Positions 15,259-24,286 of a stretch of DNA of 38,829 bases are shown here, in pieces. Source of the stretch: JAJRZX01 sp964407495 (GTDB lineage Bacteria > Desulfobacterota > GWC2-55-46 > JADFVP01). How positions within the stretch are numbered: position 1 is the first letter of the stretch; each line of letters begins with the position of its first letter. The notes under the pieces were generated by a model. It saw only the letters and a list, made by a program, of their open reading frames with translations. It was not told where the DNA came from and did no database searches. The position numbers and the translations under genes were made by a program. The stretch covers positions 1-38,829 of the forward strand of contig CAYOVP010000015.1 in assembly GCA_964407495.1 (NCBI GenBank), given 5' to 3'.

Positions 15259-16413
15259 ATGAAAAAACACCTTTCCATCCAGAGTTGCCTCAGCGCAGTA
15301 CTGCGCGCCCTCCTCGTCCTCGTGACAGCCTCCTCGGCCATCCTCATCTCAGGCAACAGAGACTCAGCCCTCTCCATGGGCCCAGGTCCCGGTCTGCCGG
15401 CAGTACGGAGGGCCCAGGACAGAGATTACAGTACCGCCTCGCCAGTACCCGTGCCGGGCCAGGGTGCAAAGGGCATGGGCGCAAACCTTGCCTTCGAGTA
15501 CTCCCCTCCATCCAAGAGTTCGAAGAAGCAGTCCATAATAGAAAGACCGAAATTACGATCCCTGGTGCCGTCCAACTTCACACGGGGCGACAGGCACAGC
15601 ACCCGCCTCTCGGTCACCTTTGATGGAGGCCTGGGGGCGCGCGAGGCAGGCGAGATACTCGATATCCTGAAAAAACGTAATATCAAGACCACCATATTCC
15701 TTAGCGGCAACTTCATCAGGGCCAACCCTGGTATAACAAGGCGCATAGTGGCCGAAGGCCACGAGGTGGGAAACCATACGAGCACACACCCCCACCTGAC
15801 GCAACTGGAGATTAACGGCACACAGAAGACCCTTGCGCGCGTGACAAAGGATTTTCTCCTGAACGAGTTGAATGTGACGGAGAAACTTTTTTTCCAGGTC
15901 ACGGGCCGGCACATGTCGCCGCTCTGGCGTGCGCCCTACGGAGAGGTGAACAGGGAACTCATGGCCTGGGCCTACAGTGCAGGCTACCTGCACGTGGGCT
16001 GGACCTATGACGCACGGAGCGGGAGGAGCCTCGACAGCCTCGACTGGGTAACAGACAAGGCCTCCAGACTGTACCACGGCCCAGAGGACATCAAGAAGAA
16101 GATACTGGACTTCGACAAGAAAGGCGGCGGGCTCGGCGGGGGCATCATCCTCATGCACCTCGATACCGAACGCGGCCCAGACAGGGCCTCGTCCGTGCTC
16201 GGCGAGATCCTCGACTCCCTCATAGAGAAGGGATTCAGCCTCGTAAAGGTGACGGACCTCATGACCAACAAGAGGCTCCTTCGAGAGGCGAGGCTCAAGA
16301 AGGAACGTTTCTACAGTGCCCTCTGGTTCAAGGACAAGACCCGTCCAAAGGGAAGGCGCCTTGCCACGCACGTAGAGGCCATGGCCTCACCCCTCTCAAG
16401 GGCAGGGAAGTAG
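15259..16413 (+). CDS. Membrane-anchored or secreted polysaccharide deacetylase (NodB domain)
   Basis: The NodB fold removes N-acetyl groups from chitin, peptidoglycan or exopolysaccharide with a divalent metal. Residues 1-31 are a signal or anchor sequence, and 40-110 a low-complexity spacer. The catalytic domain is about residues 116-335. Motifs: TFDGG (Asp122 kept as the base, the usual second Asp is Gly123), H-x3-H in GNHTSTH (His173, His177), RAPYG (Arg224) and LMHLD (His300). Loss of the second motif-1 Asp removes one common metal ligand but is seen in some active family members. ATG 15259 is preferred over a TTG at 15241. The enzyme is likely periplasmic; its polysaccharide is unknown. 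Confidence 0.88.
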   Translation: MKKHLSIQSCLSAVLRALLVLVTASSAILISGNRDSALSMGPGPGLPAVRRAQDRDYSTASPVPVPGQGAKGMGANLAFEYSPPSKSSKKQSIIERPKLRSLVPSNFTRGDRHSTRLSVTFDGGLGAREAGEILDILKKRNIKTTIFLSGNFIRANPGITRRIVAEGHEVGNHTSTHPHLTQLEINGTQKTLARVTKDFLLNELNVTEKLFFQVTGRHMSPLWRAPYGEVNRELMAWAYSAGYLHVGWTYDARSGRSLDSLDWVTDKASRLYHGPEDIKKKILDFDKKGGGLGGGIILMHLDTERGPDRASSVLGEILDSLIEKGFSLVKVTDLMTNKRLLREARLKKERFYSALWFKDKTRPKGRRLATHVEAMASPLSRAGK

Positions 16414-16548
16414 TCATCACCATCTGACTCTCCCTCGATCCATGTGCTTGCCAAGACGGCCTCTGGCCCCTGTCTTCCTGCCGTGGTCTGCCTCAAGAGG
16501 CCGCCACCGCCCGCCCCCATCCTTACCGGCCTGCCCCTGCCAGGTCAC

Positions 16549-17769
16549 CTAATCTATATCGAGTCCCTTGATGCCTTCGAGCACGTATTCCCTTATGGCA
16601 GAGGCCTTCTTGAGTTCTCTCACAAGACGGCCATCCTCCATGAGCGGCAATAACGCGCTCTCCATCGTGCCTTCACAGGCGCATGGTTCTGTCTCCGACT
16701 CCTCCCCGGGTCTGAGGAAGGAATATGCGCCCTCGCATGAGCAGGCCTCTGCCCCCTTCCCAAGGGGGCTTATCTTTCTTGCACCGCAGACAGAACAGAC
16801 GAGGAGGTCCTTTGCCCCAGACCACTTGCCCCGTTTTGCAAGCGGCTTGCCCTCTACTTCGACGATATCCATGGCAAAGTCCAGCACCGGGGCATTGCTT
16901 ATGGACGTACCTACGCCAAAGGCATCCACCACAGGCGCCAGTTGCCTCACCGTGTACTCATCGAGGCCTCCGCTGGCAAATAGCCTCACATCCCTGAACC
17001 CGCGAAGATCGAGTTCCCAGCGCACCTCCTCGAAGATGCGGTAAAAGTCCCCCCGCCGTGTGGAGGGCGTATCGAGACGGAGGGCATAGAGGGCCCCTTT
17101 CATGCCCTCGGCGACGCGGAGGGCCTCGAACTTCTCGTCATTGAAGGTGTCTATGAGGGCCACCCTCTTTATCTTCCTCTCAATCACCTCATCAAAGGCC
17201 TTTACGGCCTCGAGGGTATCTCCCATTACGAGTATGAGACCATGGGGCATTGTACCAACAGGCTCTGCCTCGATGAGTTCGGCGGAGAGGAGTATGGCCA
17301 CGCCGTCGCACCCGCCTATATAGGCCGAGCGCTCTATCATGGGCGCTATGGCCGGGTGCATTCTGCGCGCACCGAAACTCGCCACCACCCTCTCACCCGC
17401 GGCTATCCTCACGCGGGCCGCCCTCGTGGCCACGCCAGAGGCCTGACATATGAGCCCCAGCATGGCTGTCTCGAAGACGCAAAAATCCCTGTACACTCCC
17501 TCCACCTCCATGACGGGCTCCCAGGGATAGAAGACCTCGCCCTCGGCAAGGGAACGGATATTGACAGGCTTACCCTCCATGAGGGCCGCCACCTCGGCTA
17601 TGCCGGCAAGTACGCCCCACTTGTAATCTCGCGGCAGTTTCTTCACGAAGAACTCGGCACGTACCCGCTTCTCTATACCCTTTGCACCAAGGATCTCCCT
17701 CGTGCGTTCAAAGTACACGTCCGTTACCCTGCCCTGCCTGATATCCTCTTCGCTCGCTATATGGAACAT
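16549..17769 (-). CDS. pncB: Nicotinate phosphoribosyltransferase (archaeal/zinc-knuckle type)
   Basis: The enzyme converts nicotinate and PRPP to nicotinate mononucleotide in NAD salvage. The 406 residues show the N-terminal TDVYFERTREIL, the loop FGARRMHPAIAP (substrate-binding His region), GTMPHGLILVMGD, and LRLDTPSTRRGD and FASGGLDEY of the type II PRTase barrel. A Cys-rich insertion near the C terminus (CSVCGA ... CSCEG, then CACEG) resembles the zinc knuckle of archaeal enzymes such as that of Thermoplasma. The start ATG at 17769 is well placed. The gene is convergent with the deacetylase and 45 nt after the rhomboid gene on the same strand. Confidence 0.9.
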   Translation of the reverse strand: MFHIASEEDIRQGRVTDVYFERTREILGAKGIEKRVRAEFFVKKLPRDYKWGVLAGIAEVAALMEGKPVNIRSLAEGEVFYPWEPVMEVEGVYRDFCVFETAMLGLICQASGVATRAARVRIAAGERVVASFGARRMHPAIAPMIERSAYIGGCDGVAILLSAELIEAEPVGTMPHGLILVMGDTLEAVKAFDEVIERKIKRVALIDTFNDEKFEALRVAEGMKGALYALRLDTPSTRRGDFYRIFEEVRWELDLRGFRDVRLFASGGLDEYTVRQLAPVVDAFGVGTSISNAPVLDFAMDIVEVEGKPLAKRGKWSGAKDLLVCSVCGARKISPLGKGAEACSCEGAYSFLRPGEESETEPCACEGTMESALLPLMEDGRLVRELKKASAIREYVLEGIKGLDID

Positions 17770-17814
17770 AGGTCATACCTCCTTGTAAATTTGTCTCACT
17801 TGACCTCTGACAGA

Positions 17815-18492
17815 CTAATTCCTGGTACGTAACCGCCTCATCCTCGGCCCCAGGAAGAAGCGTATGAGAAAGGCGCCGGCAAGGAACCCGCCGATGTGGG
17901 CATACCAGGCGATACCGCCGCCGGTGCCGGAACTCATGAGTTGAAAGAGGAACCAGAGGCCGAGAAAGAAGACCGCCGGCACCTGTACGACTGTTACGAA
18001 GACAAAGAGAAATAGGAGGGTCTTTACATTTGCCCTGGGAAAGAGGACGAAGTAGGCGCCAAGGATGCCGGCTATGGCCCCTGAGGCACCCACCATGGGC
18101 ATGGTGGAGCCGGGGGAGGCCAGAACATGGGTAAGGCTCGCCACGAGGCCGGTAAGAAGGTAGAAGACGATGAACTTGATGTGCCCGACGCTGTCCTCTA
18201 TATTGTCGCCAAAGATCCAGAGGAAAAGCATGTTGCCGCCAAGATGAAAGAGGCCGCCGTGGACGAACATGGCCGTAAGTAGCGTAAAGGGAGGGGCCAC
18301 GAGGGCCCTTGGGCCTATGTCCACGAGGTGGGTTATCTCGTAGGGTATGGCCGCTGTGGTGTATATGAAGCGGGTCATGCCTTTGTAGCCGAGCGAAATC
18401 TGGAAGAGGAAGACGAGAACATTGATGACGATGATGGCAATGGTTACGTAGGGATATGAATAGGTGGGGGTATCGTCTTTAAGCGGTATCAT
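17815..18492 (-). CDS. Rhomboid-family intramembrane serine protease
   Basis: Rhomboids cleave membrane proteins within the bilayer with a Ser-His pair. All key residues are present: the oxyanion Asn in HLGGNMLFL, the catalytic Ser in VGASGAIAG, and His in AHIGGFLAG. Six to seven hydrophobic segments are visible, with a long loop after the first (ending FTLLTAMFVHGG, the L1 region). ATG 18492 is chosen because the family form begins MIPLKDDTPT before helix 1; an in-frame start 51 nt upstream adds only hydrophilic, unconserved residues. The 225 residues suit the bacterial type. The substrate is unknown. Confidence 0.93.
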   Translation of the reverse strand: MIPLKDDTPTYSYPYVTIAIIVINVLVFLFQISLGYKGMTRFIYTTAAIPYEITHLVDIGPRALVAPPFTLLTAMFVHGGLFHLGGNMLFLWIFGDNIEDSVGHIKFIVFYLLTGLVASLTHVLASPGSTMPMVGASGAIAGILGAYFVLFPRANVKTLLFLFVFVTVVQVPAVFFLGLWFLFQLMSSGTGGGIAWYAHIGGFLAGAFLIRFFLGPRMRRLRTRN

Positions 18493-18583
18493 CTCCCGCC
18501 CTCTCTCGTCATGGGCAACGGCCTGGCATTGGTCAGGGACCATGGGGCCGCGGGAAGAAAGTCCTGAAGAAGACCCCAGGGCC

Positions 18584-19450
18584 TCAGGGCTTGTAGTACA
18601 TGAGTTGACGCGCGTGAGGCGCGATGAACTCGGTAAACCTCTCCACCTCCTTTAGGTGAAGAGGTATGAAGGAACCCGCTATCTCCACGTTCTCCTTAAG
18701 TTGCTCAAGGGTATCGCACCCAACGACCGCAGTAGAGACGGGCTGGGTCAGGGCATAGCAGAAGAGGAGTTTCTTGGGTGCATTGAGCATGCCCCGAAGG
18801 TATACCTTCATGGCAATGACACCCATATCCTTGCCTGCGGCAAGTGGCACCACTTCCTCGATAAAGGGCCTGTGTGAAGGCTCCGCCGGGTTTACGGGCA
18901 GGAGTACTGTATCGAAGTCGTACTCCCGCACGCAACGTGCGAGCACCGTTGGGTCGTGGTGGCCTGTGATGCCTATAAAGCGCACAAGGCCCTTTTCACG
19001 CGCCTCCAGGAAGGCCTCGTAGGCCCCGCCGGGGCCGAATATGGCAGAGACGTCATCATCTGTTCGTACATCATGAACCTGCCAGAGGTCAAGATAATCT
19101 GTGCCCATGTTACGGAGCGTCTCGTGGAGATGGTTCATGGCGCCGGCATAGTCGCGGGCGTGGGACTTTCCGGCAAGAAAGACCTCGCCTCGCCTGCCAC
19201 CAAGGGCCTTGCCATAATAAGACTCGCTTCCATCGTAGGCCCTAGCCGACTCCATGTAATTTATTCCCAGGTCCAGTGCCGCCTGTATGAGTTCCACGGC
19301 CTTTTTTTCCTCGCCCCAACTCCTGAGCAAGCCCTCGCCGCCGAGGCCGAGAATAGTGACCTCCTCGCCGGTCCTGCCGAGCCTTCTTCGTGGTATGACC
19401 TTTGTCACCCCTCCTTCAGGCGACCATTGCACACCTTCTCTGTTATCCAT
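18584..19450 (-). CDS. Aldo/keto reductase family protein
   Basis: A 288-residue TIM-barrel oxidoreductase. It starts with the family's RRRLGRTGEEVTILGLGGEG and has GTDYLDLWQVHD and GLVRFIGITGH in order. The catalytic tetrad of the family is Asp, Tyr, Lys, His. Here Tyr72, Lys95 and His126 are present, but the Asp position is Glu67 (MESARAY instead of DTA-x-x-Y). The ATG at 19450 follows GGAGG at three-base spacing. The substrate is not predictable. The gene is divergent from the glycosyltransferase gene across 225 nt that hold no other gene. Confidence 0.88.
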   Translation of the reverse strand: MDNREGVQWSPEGGVTKVIPRRRLGRTGEEVTILGLGGEGLLRSWGEEKKAVELIQAALDLGINYMESARAYDGSESYYGKALGGRRGEVFLAGKSHARDYAGAMNHLHETLRNMGTDYLDLWQVHDVRTDDDVSAIFGPGGAYEAFLEAREKGLVRFIGITGHHDPTVLARCVREYDFDTVLLPVNPAEPSHRPFIEEVVPLAAGKDMGVIAMKVYLRGMLNAPKKLLFCYALTQPVSTAVVGCDTLEQLKENVEIAGSFIPLHLKEVERFTEFIAPHARQLMYYKP

Positions 19451-19675
19451 TGTCCTCCACCATACCCATCCTTACGTGAAAGGGCCCTCTCTCCTACTCC
19501 ATATTTAGAGGCTTTAATTCCTGTGCCTGAAATAGTAACATACAAGGCGGTCTTTTTGAATTTTTTAAACGCCCCCGCGTAGAGGCGCAATTTTACCCTG
19601 AATATCCCAGAGAACCGGTCATGAGGAAAGGCCCTCCTGTGCTCGGCCCGGGGACAAGAACTGGAACTATCCGCC

Positions 19676-21289
19676 ATGAACGATTACCGTGCCAAGAGAG
19701 ACAAAGAGACTGCCCTTCTGGTGCTCATGGCCGCGGCCATGGCAGTATCTGCAATAGTGCGCTGGAGGCTCCTGGGCCTGCCCTTTGAACGCGACGAGGG
19801 CGAGTACGCCTACATGGGCTCTCTACTCCTTAAGGGGTTCATGCCCTACACCTATGCCTACAGCATGAAACTCCCGGGTATCTACGCCGTGTACGCCATT
19901 ATCATGAAGGTCCTCGGTCAGACCCGTGCCGGAGTTCACGGAGGCCTCCTCGTCATCAACGCCCTCACCTCAATCCTCGTCTTTATCCTCACGAGGCGCC
20001 TCTTCGGTCTCCGCGCCGCCTATGCGGCTGGCGCGGCCTTTGCCATAGCCTCGCTAAACACTCACCTTCACGGAATAATAGCCAATAGCGAGCACTTTGT
20101 CATCTTCTTCGCTGTAGCAGGGCTCTGCCTCATCACAGGCGCCAATGAAAAGGGAAGAGGCCCCTTATGGCTCTTTGCAGGCGGCTTTCTACTCGGTCTT
20201 GGTGTCCTGATGAAGCAACACGGAATATTCTTTCTCATCCTCGGCCCACTGTACATCATACTTGCCCATTACCTCCGCGACCGCAGAGATATGGTCCGGG
20301 GCCTCAAGCGCTCAGCCCTGGTACTTGTAGGAGGAGCCACCCCACTCTTGGCCACCTGCGTCATATTCTACCTTGCAGGCGGGTTCGGGAAGTTATGGTT
20401 CTGGACAGTGACCTACTCGAGGCTCTACGTATCATCACCCCCTCTTGGTCTCGGCCTCTCGACCTTCTACAGAAAGTTCGCTCCCATCTTCTTAACAGCC
20501 CTCCCCTTCTGGACCCTTGCAGGCATCGGCATTGTAACGCTCAGGGGCAGAGTTGCCACCAGGGTGGAAAAGGCCTTTACCGGCCTCTTTGCGGCCCTAT
20601 CCTTTCTTGCCATCGCCCCTGGGCTCTACTTTCGCGAGCACTACTTCATTCTGCTCCTGCCTGCATGCTCGGTCCTTGCCGGGCTCGGCATAGACCGTCT
20701 CTCGGGGTTACTGGTAAGAAGAAGGGGGTCGGCCTTGGCGGCTGTACTCATCCTCGCGGCCACGGTCCCTGGCCTCGTTGCAGAACACGGCGCCTTCTTT
20801 CAGAATAGCCCGGATGAGGTATCACGGAGAATCTTCGGCCCAAACCCCTTTCCAGAGGCCATCAGGATTGCTGATTATATCCGCTCCAGGTCCTCAGGTG
20901 ACGAGACCATCGCTGTCCTCGGCTCTGAACCAGAGATATACTTCTACTCTGGCCGCGCTTCGGCCACGCCCTTCATATACGCCTACCCGCTGATGGAGTA
21001 CCAGCCAATGGCCCTGGAGATGCAAAAAGAGATGATAGGCAGGATAGAGGATAAGAAGCCCCTATACATCGTATATGTGGACATATACAACTCCTGGCTC
21101 CGCGGGAGACGCTCAGTGGGGCTCATATTCGACTGGTTCAGGTTTTACTGGCCTGGAAGGTACGAGATAAGAGGGCTCGTGGAGATCGAACCCGGAGGCA
21201 CGAGGTATGTCTTCGGCCCCAAGGCCGGACTGGAGGACTCCACTGGCGCCAACTCCATAATCATATACAGGAGAAGAGACGCCGCGTAG
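19676..21289 (+). CDS. Integral membrane glycosyltransferase, GT39/ArnT-like
   Basis: A 537-residue multispanning protein of the GT-C class, which transfers sugars from polyprenyl-phosphate donors outside the cytoplasmic membrane. The first loop after helix 1 holds the hallmark acidic motif ERDEGEYAY (around residue 39). About 11-12 hydrophobic segments are seen up to residue 370, then a soluble domain of about 165 residues (GDETIAVLGSEPEIYFYSG...). No good Shine-Dalgarno precedes the ATG. Candidate acceptors are lipid A, glycolipid or protein; the sequence does not decide. It ends 14 nt from the convergent histidine kinase gene. Confidence 0.85.
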   Translation: MNDYRAKRDKETALLVLMAAAMAVSAIVRWRLLGLPFERDEGEYAYMGSLLLKGFMPYTYAYSMKLPGIYAVYAIIMKVLGQTRAGVHGGLLVINALTSILVFILTRRLFGLRAAYAAGAAFAIASLNTHLHGIIANSEHFVIFFAVAGLCLITGANEKGRGPLWLFAGGFLLGLGVLMKQHGIFFLILGPLYIILAHYLRDRRDMVRGLKRSALVLVGGATPLLATCVIFYLAGGFGKLWFWTVTYSRLYVSSPPLGLGLSTFYRKFAPIFLTALPFWTLAGIGIVTLRGRVATRVEKAFTGLFAALSFLAIAPGLYFREHYFILLLPACSVLAGLGIDRLSGLLVRRRGSALAAVLILAATVPGLVAEHGAFFQNSPDEVSRRIFGPNPFPEAIRIADYIRSRSSGDETIAVLGSEPEIYFYSGRASATPFIYAYPLMEYQPMALEMQKEMIGRIEDKKPLYIVYVDIYNSWLRGRRSVGLIFDWFRFYWPGRYEIRGLVEIEPGGTRYVFGPKAGLEDSTGANSIIIYRRRDAA

Positions 21290-21303
21290 ACGCGGCCAAG
21301 GCC

Positions 21304-22740
21304 TCAGGCCCCGGGGCCCTTTGCCGGCACCGGCCTAAGTGGCAGAAATACCTTGAACCTGCTACCCCGCCCCACTTCGCTCTCCACCTCTATGCGTCCG
21401 CCATGGGCCTTTACAATGGCGCTCACTATGGAGAGCCCGAGGCCTGAACCCACGGTAAGTCCCCGACTCGCATCGGAACGGTAGAACCTCTTGAAGATGT
21501 TCTCCTTGTCCTTCTCATCTACGCCGATGCCAGTGTCCTCTACGACCACCTCGGCGAACTCCTTGGCCCTGGAGACATATACCCTTACCTCGCCGCCGTC
21601 GCGGTTGTACTTTACGGCGTTCTCCACAAGGTTTACGAATACCTCGAAGACGCCTTCCCTGTCGGCCTTTACCTCGACTTCCTGACCGTGGAGCGAGAGT
21701 CTAACCTTCTTCATGGCGGCAGAGTGCTCTACAAGCCTTAAGACATCGGCGATAAGGGCCTTCAGGCCAATGCGTACGAACCTCATCTCCAGCGAATCGG
21801 AATCTATCCTCGATATTACGAGTATCCTGTTGATGAGTTCGCTCATCCTGTCAACGGTAAGGCCGATCTTCTCGAGGGCCTGCCTGTAGACCTCTGCGGG
21901 CCTCTCCTTGGAGAGCATGATATCGCAGTGCGACTTGATGACCGTGGTAGGGGTTCTGAGTTCATGAGAGGCATCAGAGAGGAACTGCTTTCTCCGTTCA
22001 AAGGACCGTTCGAGGCGTTCGAGCATGGTGTTGAAGCCAGAGGCGAGGTCTCTCAACTCCACGGGGATATGCCTCTCCTCGATCCTCTCATAGAGGTTCT
22101 TCTCCGTGATATGGCTGACCTTGGCGGCAAAGGATTTCACGGGCATGAGGGCCCACCTTATCATGAAGTATATGCCAAGGGCGCAGATGCCGAAGATTAC
22201 GGGGTATATGAAGAGGACGGCCTTTCTGAAAGACCTGACAAGGCGGTAGGTGTTCACCAGTGAGTCGGCTACCTGGAAGATGAGGATCCTCTCACCGAAG
22301 TCAAAGGATTTGCTGAGAAGCCTCATGGGCTGGCCTCTCGGCCCCTTTACGGTATAGAATAGACCCTCAACAGTGGCGGGCAGTATGGGCAGATGGCTAT
22401 TCGTGTCGTTCAGTGAGGGCGACTTGGCCAGTATCTTGCTCTTGTCGGAGACTATCTGGTAGAACCGCCCCGAGAACCTCTTGTCATGCCTTCCCTGGCC
22501 AGTATCCTTGCCCCTCTCGGCAAGGGAGAGTTCCACGAGTTCTGTATCGAGTTGGCCATGGCGCATCTCTATCTTGAGTATACTGGCCATGGTATTCATC
22601 TCCGAGCGGATATGCTCATCGACAAATCCTATGGCCACGCTCTCGAGCTCATAGTAGAGGAAGATCTCGAGCCCCGCGAAGACGATGGAAAAGATTGCGA
22701 GGCACCAGATTATTATATTTACCTTTATGGAATTGAACAT
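21304..22740 (-). CDS. Sensor histidine kinase with HAMP domain
   Basis: A 478-residue membrane sensor: TM1 at residues 8-29, a periplasmic part about 30-172, TM2 at 174-196, HAMP about 196-248. The dimerisation domain has the phospho-acceptor His259 (SDASHELRTP). ATP-binding boxes are N (NLVENAVKYN, 370-379), G1 (DTGIG, 402-406), F (IFKRFYRSD) and G2 (GSGLGL, 431-436). All catalytic residues are intact. The periplasmic sensor matches no family I recognise. It lies 27 nt after the response regulator gene and is its evident partner. Confidence 0.95.
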   Translation of the reverse strand: MFNSIKVNIIIWCLAIFSIVFAGLEIFLYYELESVAIGFVDEHIRSEMNTMASILKIEMRHGQLDTELVELSLAERGKDTGQGRHDKRFSGRFYQIVSDKSKILAKSPSLNDTNSHLPILPATVEGLFYTVKGPRGQPMRLLSKSFDFGERILIFQVADSLVNTYRLVRSFRKAVLFIYPVIFGICALGIYFMIRWALMPVKSFAAKVSHITEKNLYERIEERHIPVELRDLASGFNTMLERLERSFERRKQFLSDASHELRTPTTVIKSHCDIMLSKERPAEVYRQALEKIGLTVDRMSELINRILVISRIDSDSLEMRFVRIGLKALIADVLRLVEHSAAMKKVRLSLHGQEVEVKADREGVFEVFVNLVENAVKYNRDGGEVRVYVSRAKEFAEVVVEDTGIGVDEKDKENIFKRFYRSDASRGLTVGSGLGLSIVSAIVKAHGGRIEVESEVGRGSRFKVFLPLRPVPAKGPGA

Positions 22741-22767
22741 GAGAGGCGCAAGAGGCGCAGAGCCCTG

Positions 22768-23442
22768 TTACTCGTCCTCCTTGAGGATGTAACCTGCCCC
22801 CCTTATGGTCTGGATCAGTTTGGGCCAGGGGTCCTTGTCTATCTTTTTTCTGAGATAATTGATATACACGTCAACTACGTTGGAGTCCATCTCCGCGTCC
22901 TCGTGGTATATGTGCTCCACTATCTGCGTTCGAGAGACCACCTTTCCGGCATTGTAGGCAAGGTACTCGAGAAGGGCATACTCCCTGGCCGAGAGTTTTA
23001 TGGGCTCGCCGGCACGCCGTACCTCGTGGCTCGCAGTGTTTATCTCCAGGTCGCCAACGCGCAGTACCGCTTCCCGGGCCTCGCCTGCCCGGCGGATAAG
23101 GGCACGAAGGCGCGCCACCATCTCCGAGAACTCGAAGGGCTTGGTCATGTAATCGTCGGCCCCTGTGTCAAGACCTTCTATCTTGTCCATGAGGGCGTCG
23201 CGGGCAGTGAGCACGAGCACAGGGGTCTTGATTCCCTTCTTTCTGATGGTACTCAGTAGCGTGAGGCCGTCCATCACAGGGAGCATGACATCGAGTATAA
23301 TGGCGTCGAGGGGGTAGTTCTCGGCCATGTACAGCCCCTCCTCGCCGTCGTAGGCCACGTCCACGACGTAGCCCTCTTCCTCGAGCCCCATCTTCACAAT
23401 GGAGGCGAGGTCTTTCTCGTCCTCCACAAGGAGCACCCTCAT
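22768..23442 (-). CDS. OmpR/PhoB-family response regulator
   Basis: The 224 residues hold a receiver domain (1-118) with phospho-acceptor Asp51 (ILDVMLP), switch Thr79 and conserved Lys101 (MTKPFEF). A winged-helix DNA-binding domain (128-222) has LSAREYALLEYLA and VVDVYINYLRKKID, and it ends with IRGAGYIL. The start ATG overlaps the stop of the cytochrome gene by four bases (ATGA). Order cytochrome, regulator, kinase on one transcript suggests the system controls, or is controlled by, the electron-transfer protein; that is inference. Confidence 0.95.
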   Translation of the reverse strand: MRVLLVEDEKDLASIVKMGLEEEGYVVDVAYDGEEGLYMAENYPLDAIILDVMLPVMDGLTLLSTIRKKGIKTPVLVLTARDALMDKIEGLDTGADDYMTKPFEFSEMVARLRALIRRAGEAREAVLRVGDLEINTASHEVRRAGEPIKLSAREYALLEYLAYNAGKVVSRTQIVEHIYHEDAEMDSNVVDVYINYLRKKIDKDPWPKLIQTIRGAGYILKEDE

Positions 23443-24149
23443 CGTCTCATCCTCTCCTTGAAGTCGTGATATGCCGCCTCTGGGAGGAACTTTATCCCGT
23501 TTATCATGGAAGACAGGAGCCCTGTCTTCTCGTGGAGTTCGTGTATGATGACCGCCCCTACGTGAGATATCACGAAGAAGACAAGGAAATCAAAGCCGAA
23601 CTCGTGGACCTCCTCGGCAACGTCCTCTATGAGTTCGCGCGTGGCGTGGCCAAAGCCCGAGAAAAAGCCCTGCCAGGGGGCCATGTGCTTGTCAAGGCCC
23701 GCGAGGGTAAGGCCCGTGAGAATCTGGGAGATGACGACGAGGAAGAGGGCCAGGTAAAAGAGAGCGCCCAGGGGGTCGTGCCCAAGATAGCGGAACTTCC
23801 TCGTCACGCCCCTGAAGCCGCGGGCATGCCACTTGAGTTTCTCTCTGATGTACTCCATCTTCTCAGCGGTAAAGGGCCAGAGGTCCCTCCAGCCTGCGTA
23901 GTCATTACCCAGAAAACCCCAGAGGACCCTTAGCGCCACGGTAATTATCAGGGCATAGCCGATATACACATGATAGGTCATGAGTTGGTGCCTGAAGTGC
24001 TTGGCAACCTTCATCTCCTTGAGTATGTCGTGCGACATGGCAAGACCCATGAGCGCAAAAATGAGGGCAACGTTACACCAATGAAGCACCCGCGTCTGCC
24101 AGTCCCAGACCTTAACGAGTACGCGTTCTTCTTCCTGGCCAAGAATCAT
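23439..24149 (-). CDS. Membrane cytochrome b (b561 / hydrogenase-type) subunit
   Basis: A 236-residue protein with four hydrophobic helices (about residues 20-40, 58-80, 126-150 and 186-206). It begins with VKVWDWQTRVLHW, typical of the Ni,Fe-hydrogenase b-type cytochrome domain. Candidate heme ligands are His23 and His60 in helices 1-2, and His182 and His196 near helix 4. Such proteins pass electrons between quinone and a periplasmic or membrane partner; no catalytic partner gene is adjacent. The ATG at 24149 follows AAAAGGT. It is the first gene of an operon with a two-component system. Confidence 0.88.
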   Translation of the reverse strand: MILGQEEERVLVKVWDWQTRVLHWCNVALIFALMGLAMSHDILKEMKVAKHFRHQLMTYHVYIGYALIITVALRVLWGFLGNDYAGWRDLWPFTAEKMEYIREKLKWHARGFRGVTRKFRYLGHDPLGALFYLALFLVVISQILTGLTLAGLDKHMAPWQGFFSGFGHATRELIEDVAEEVHEFGFDFLVFFVISHVGAVIIHELHEKTGLLSSMINGIKFLPEAAYHDFKERMRR

Positions 24150-24286
24150 ATCTACCTTTTCTCATTATTTTCGTAAAAAAGCAATATCAAAACAAGCCAG
24201 CCGTCCTGCCGCGCTTGCCCTCTCCCTGCTGATATGATATAGCAGATTATATTAAAGTCAGATTAAAAAATGCGAGGAGAGTCAGG

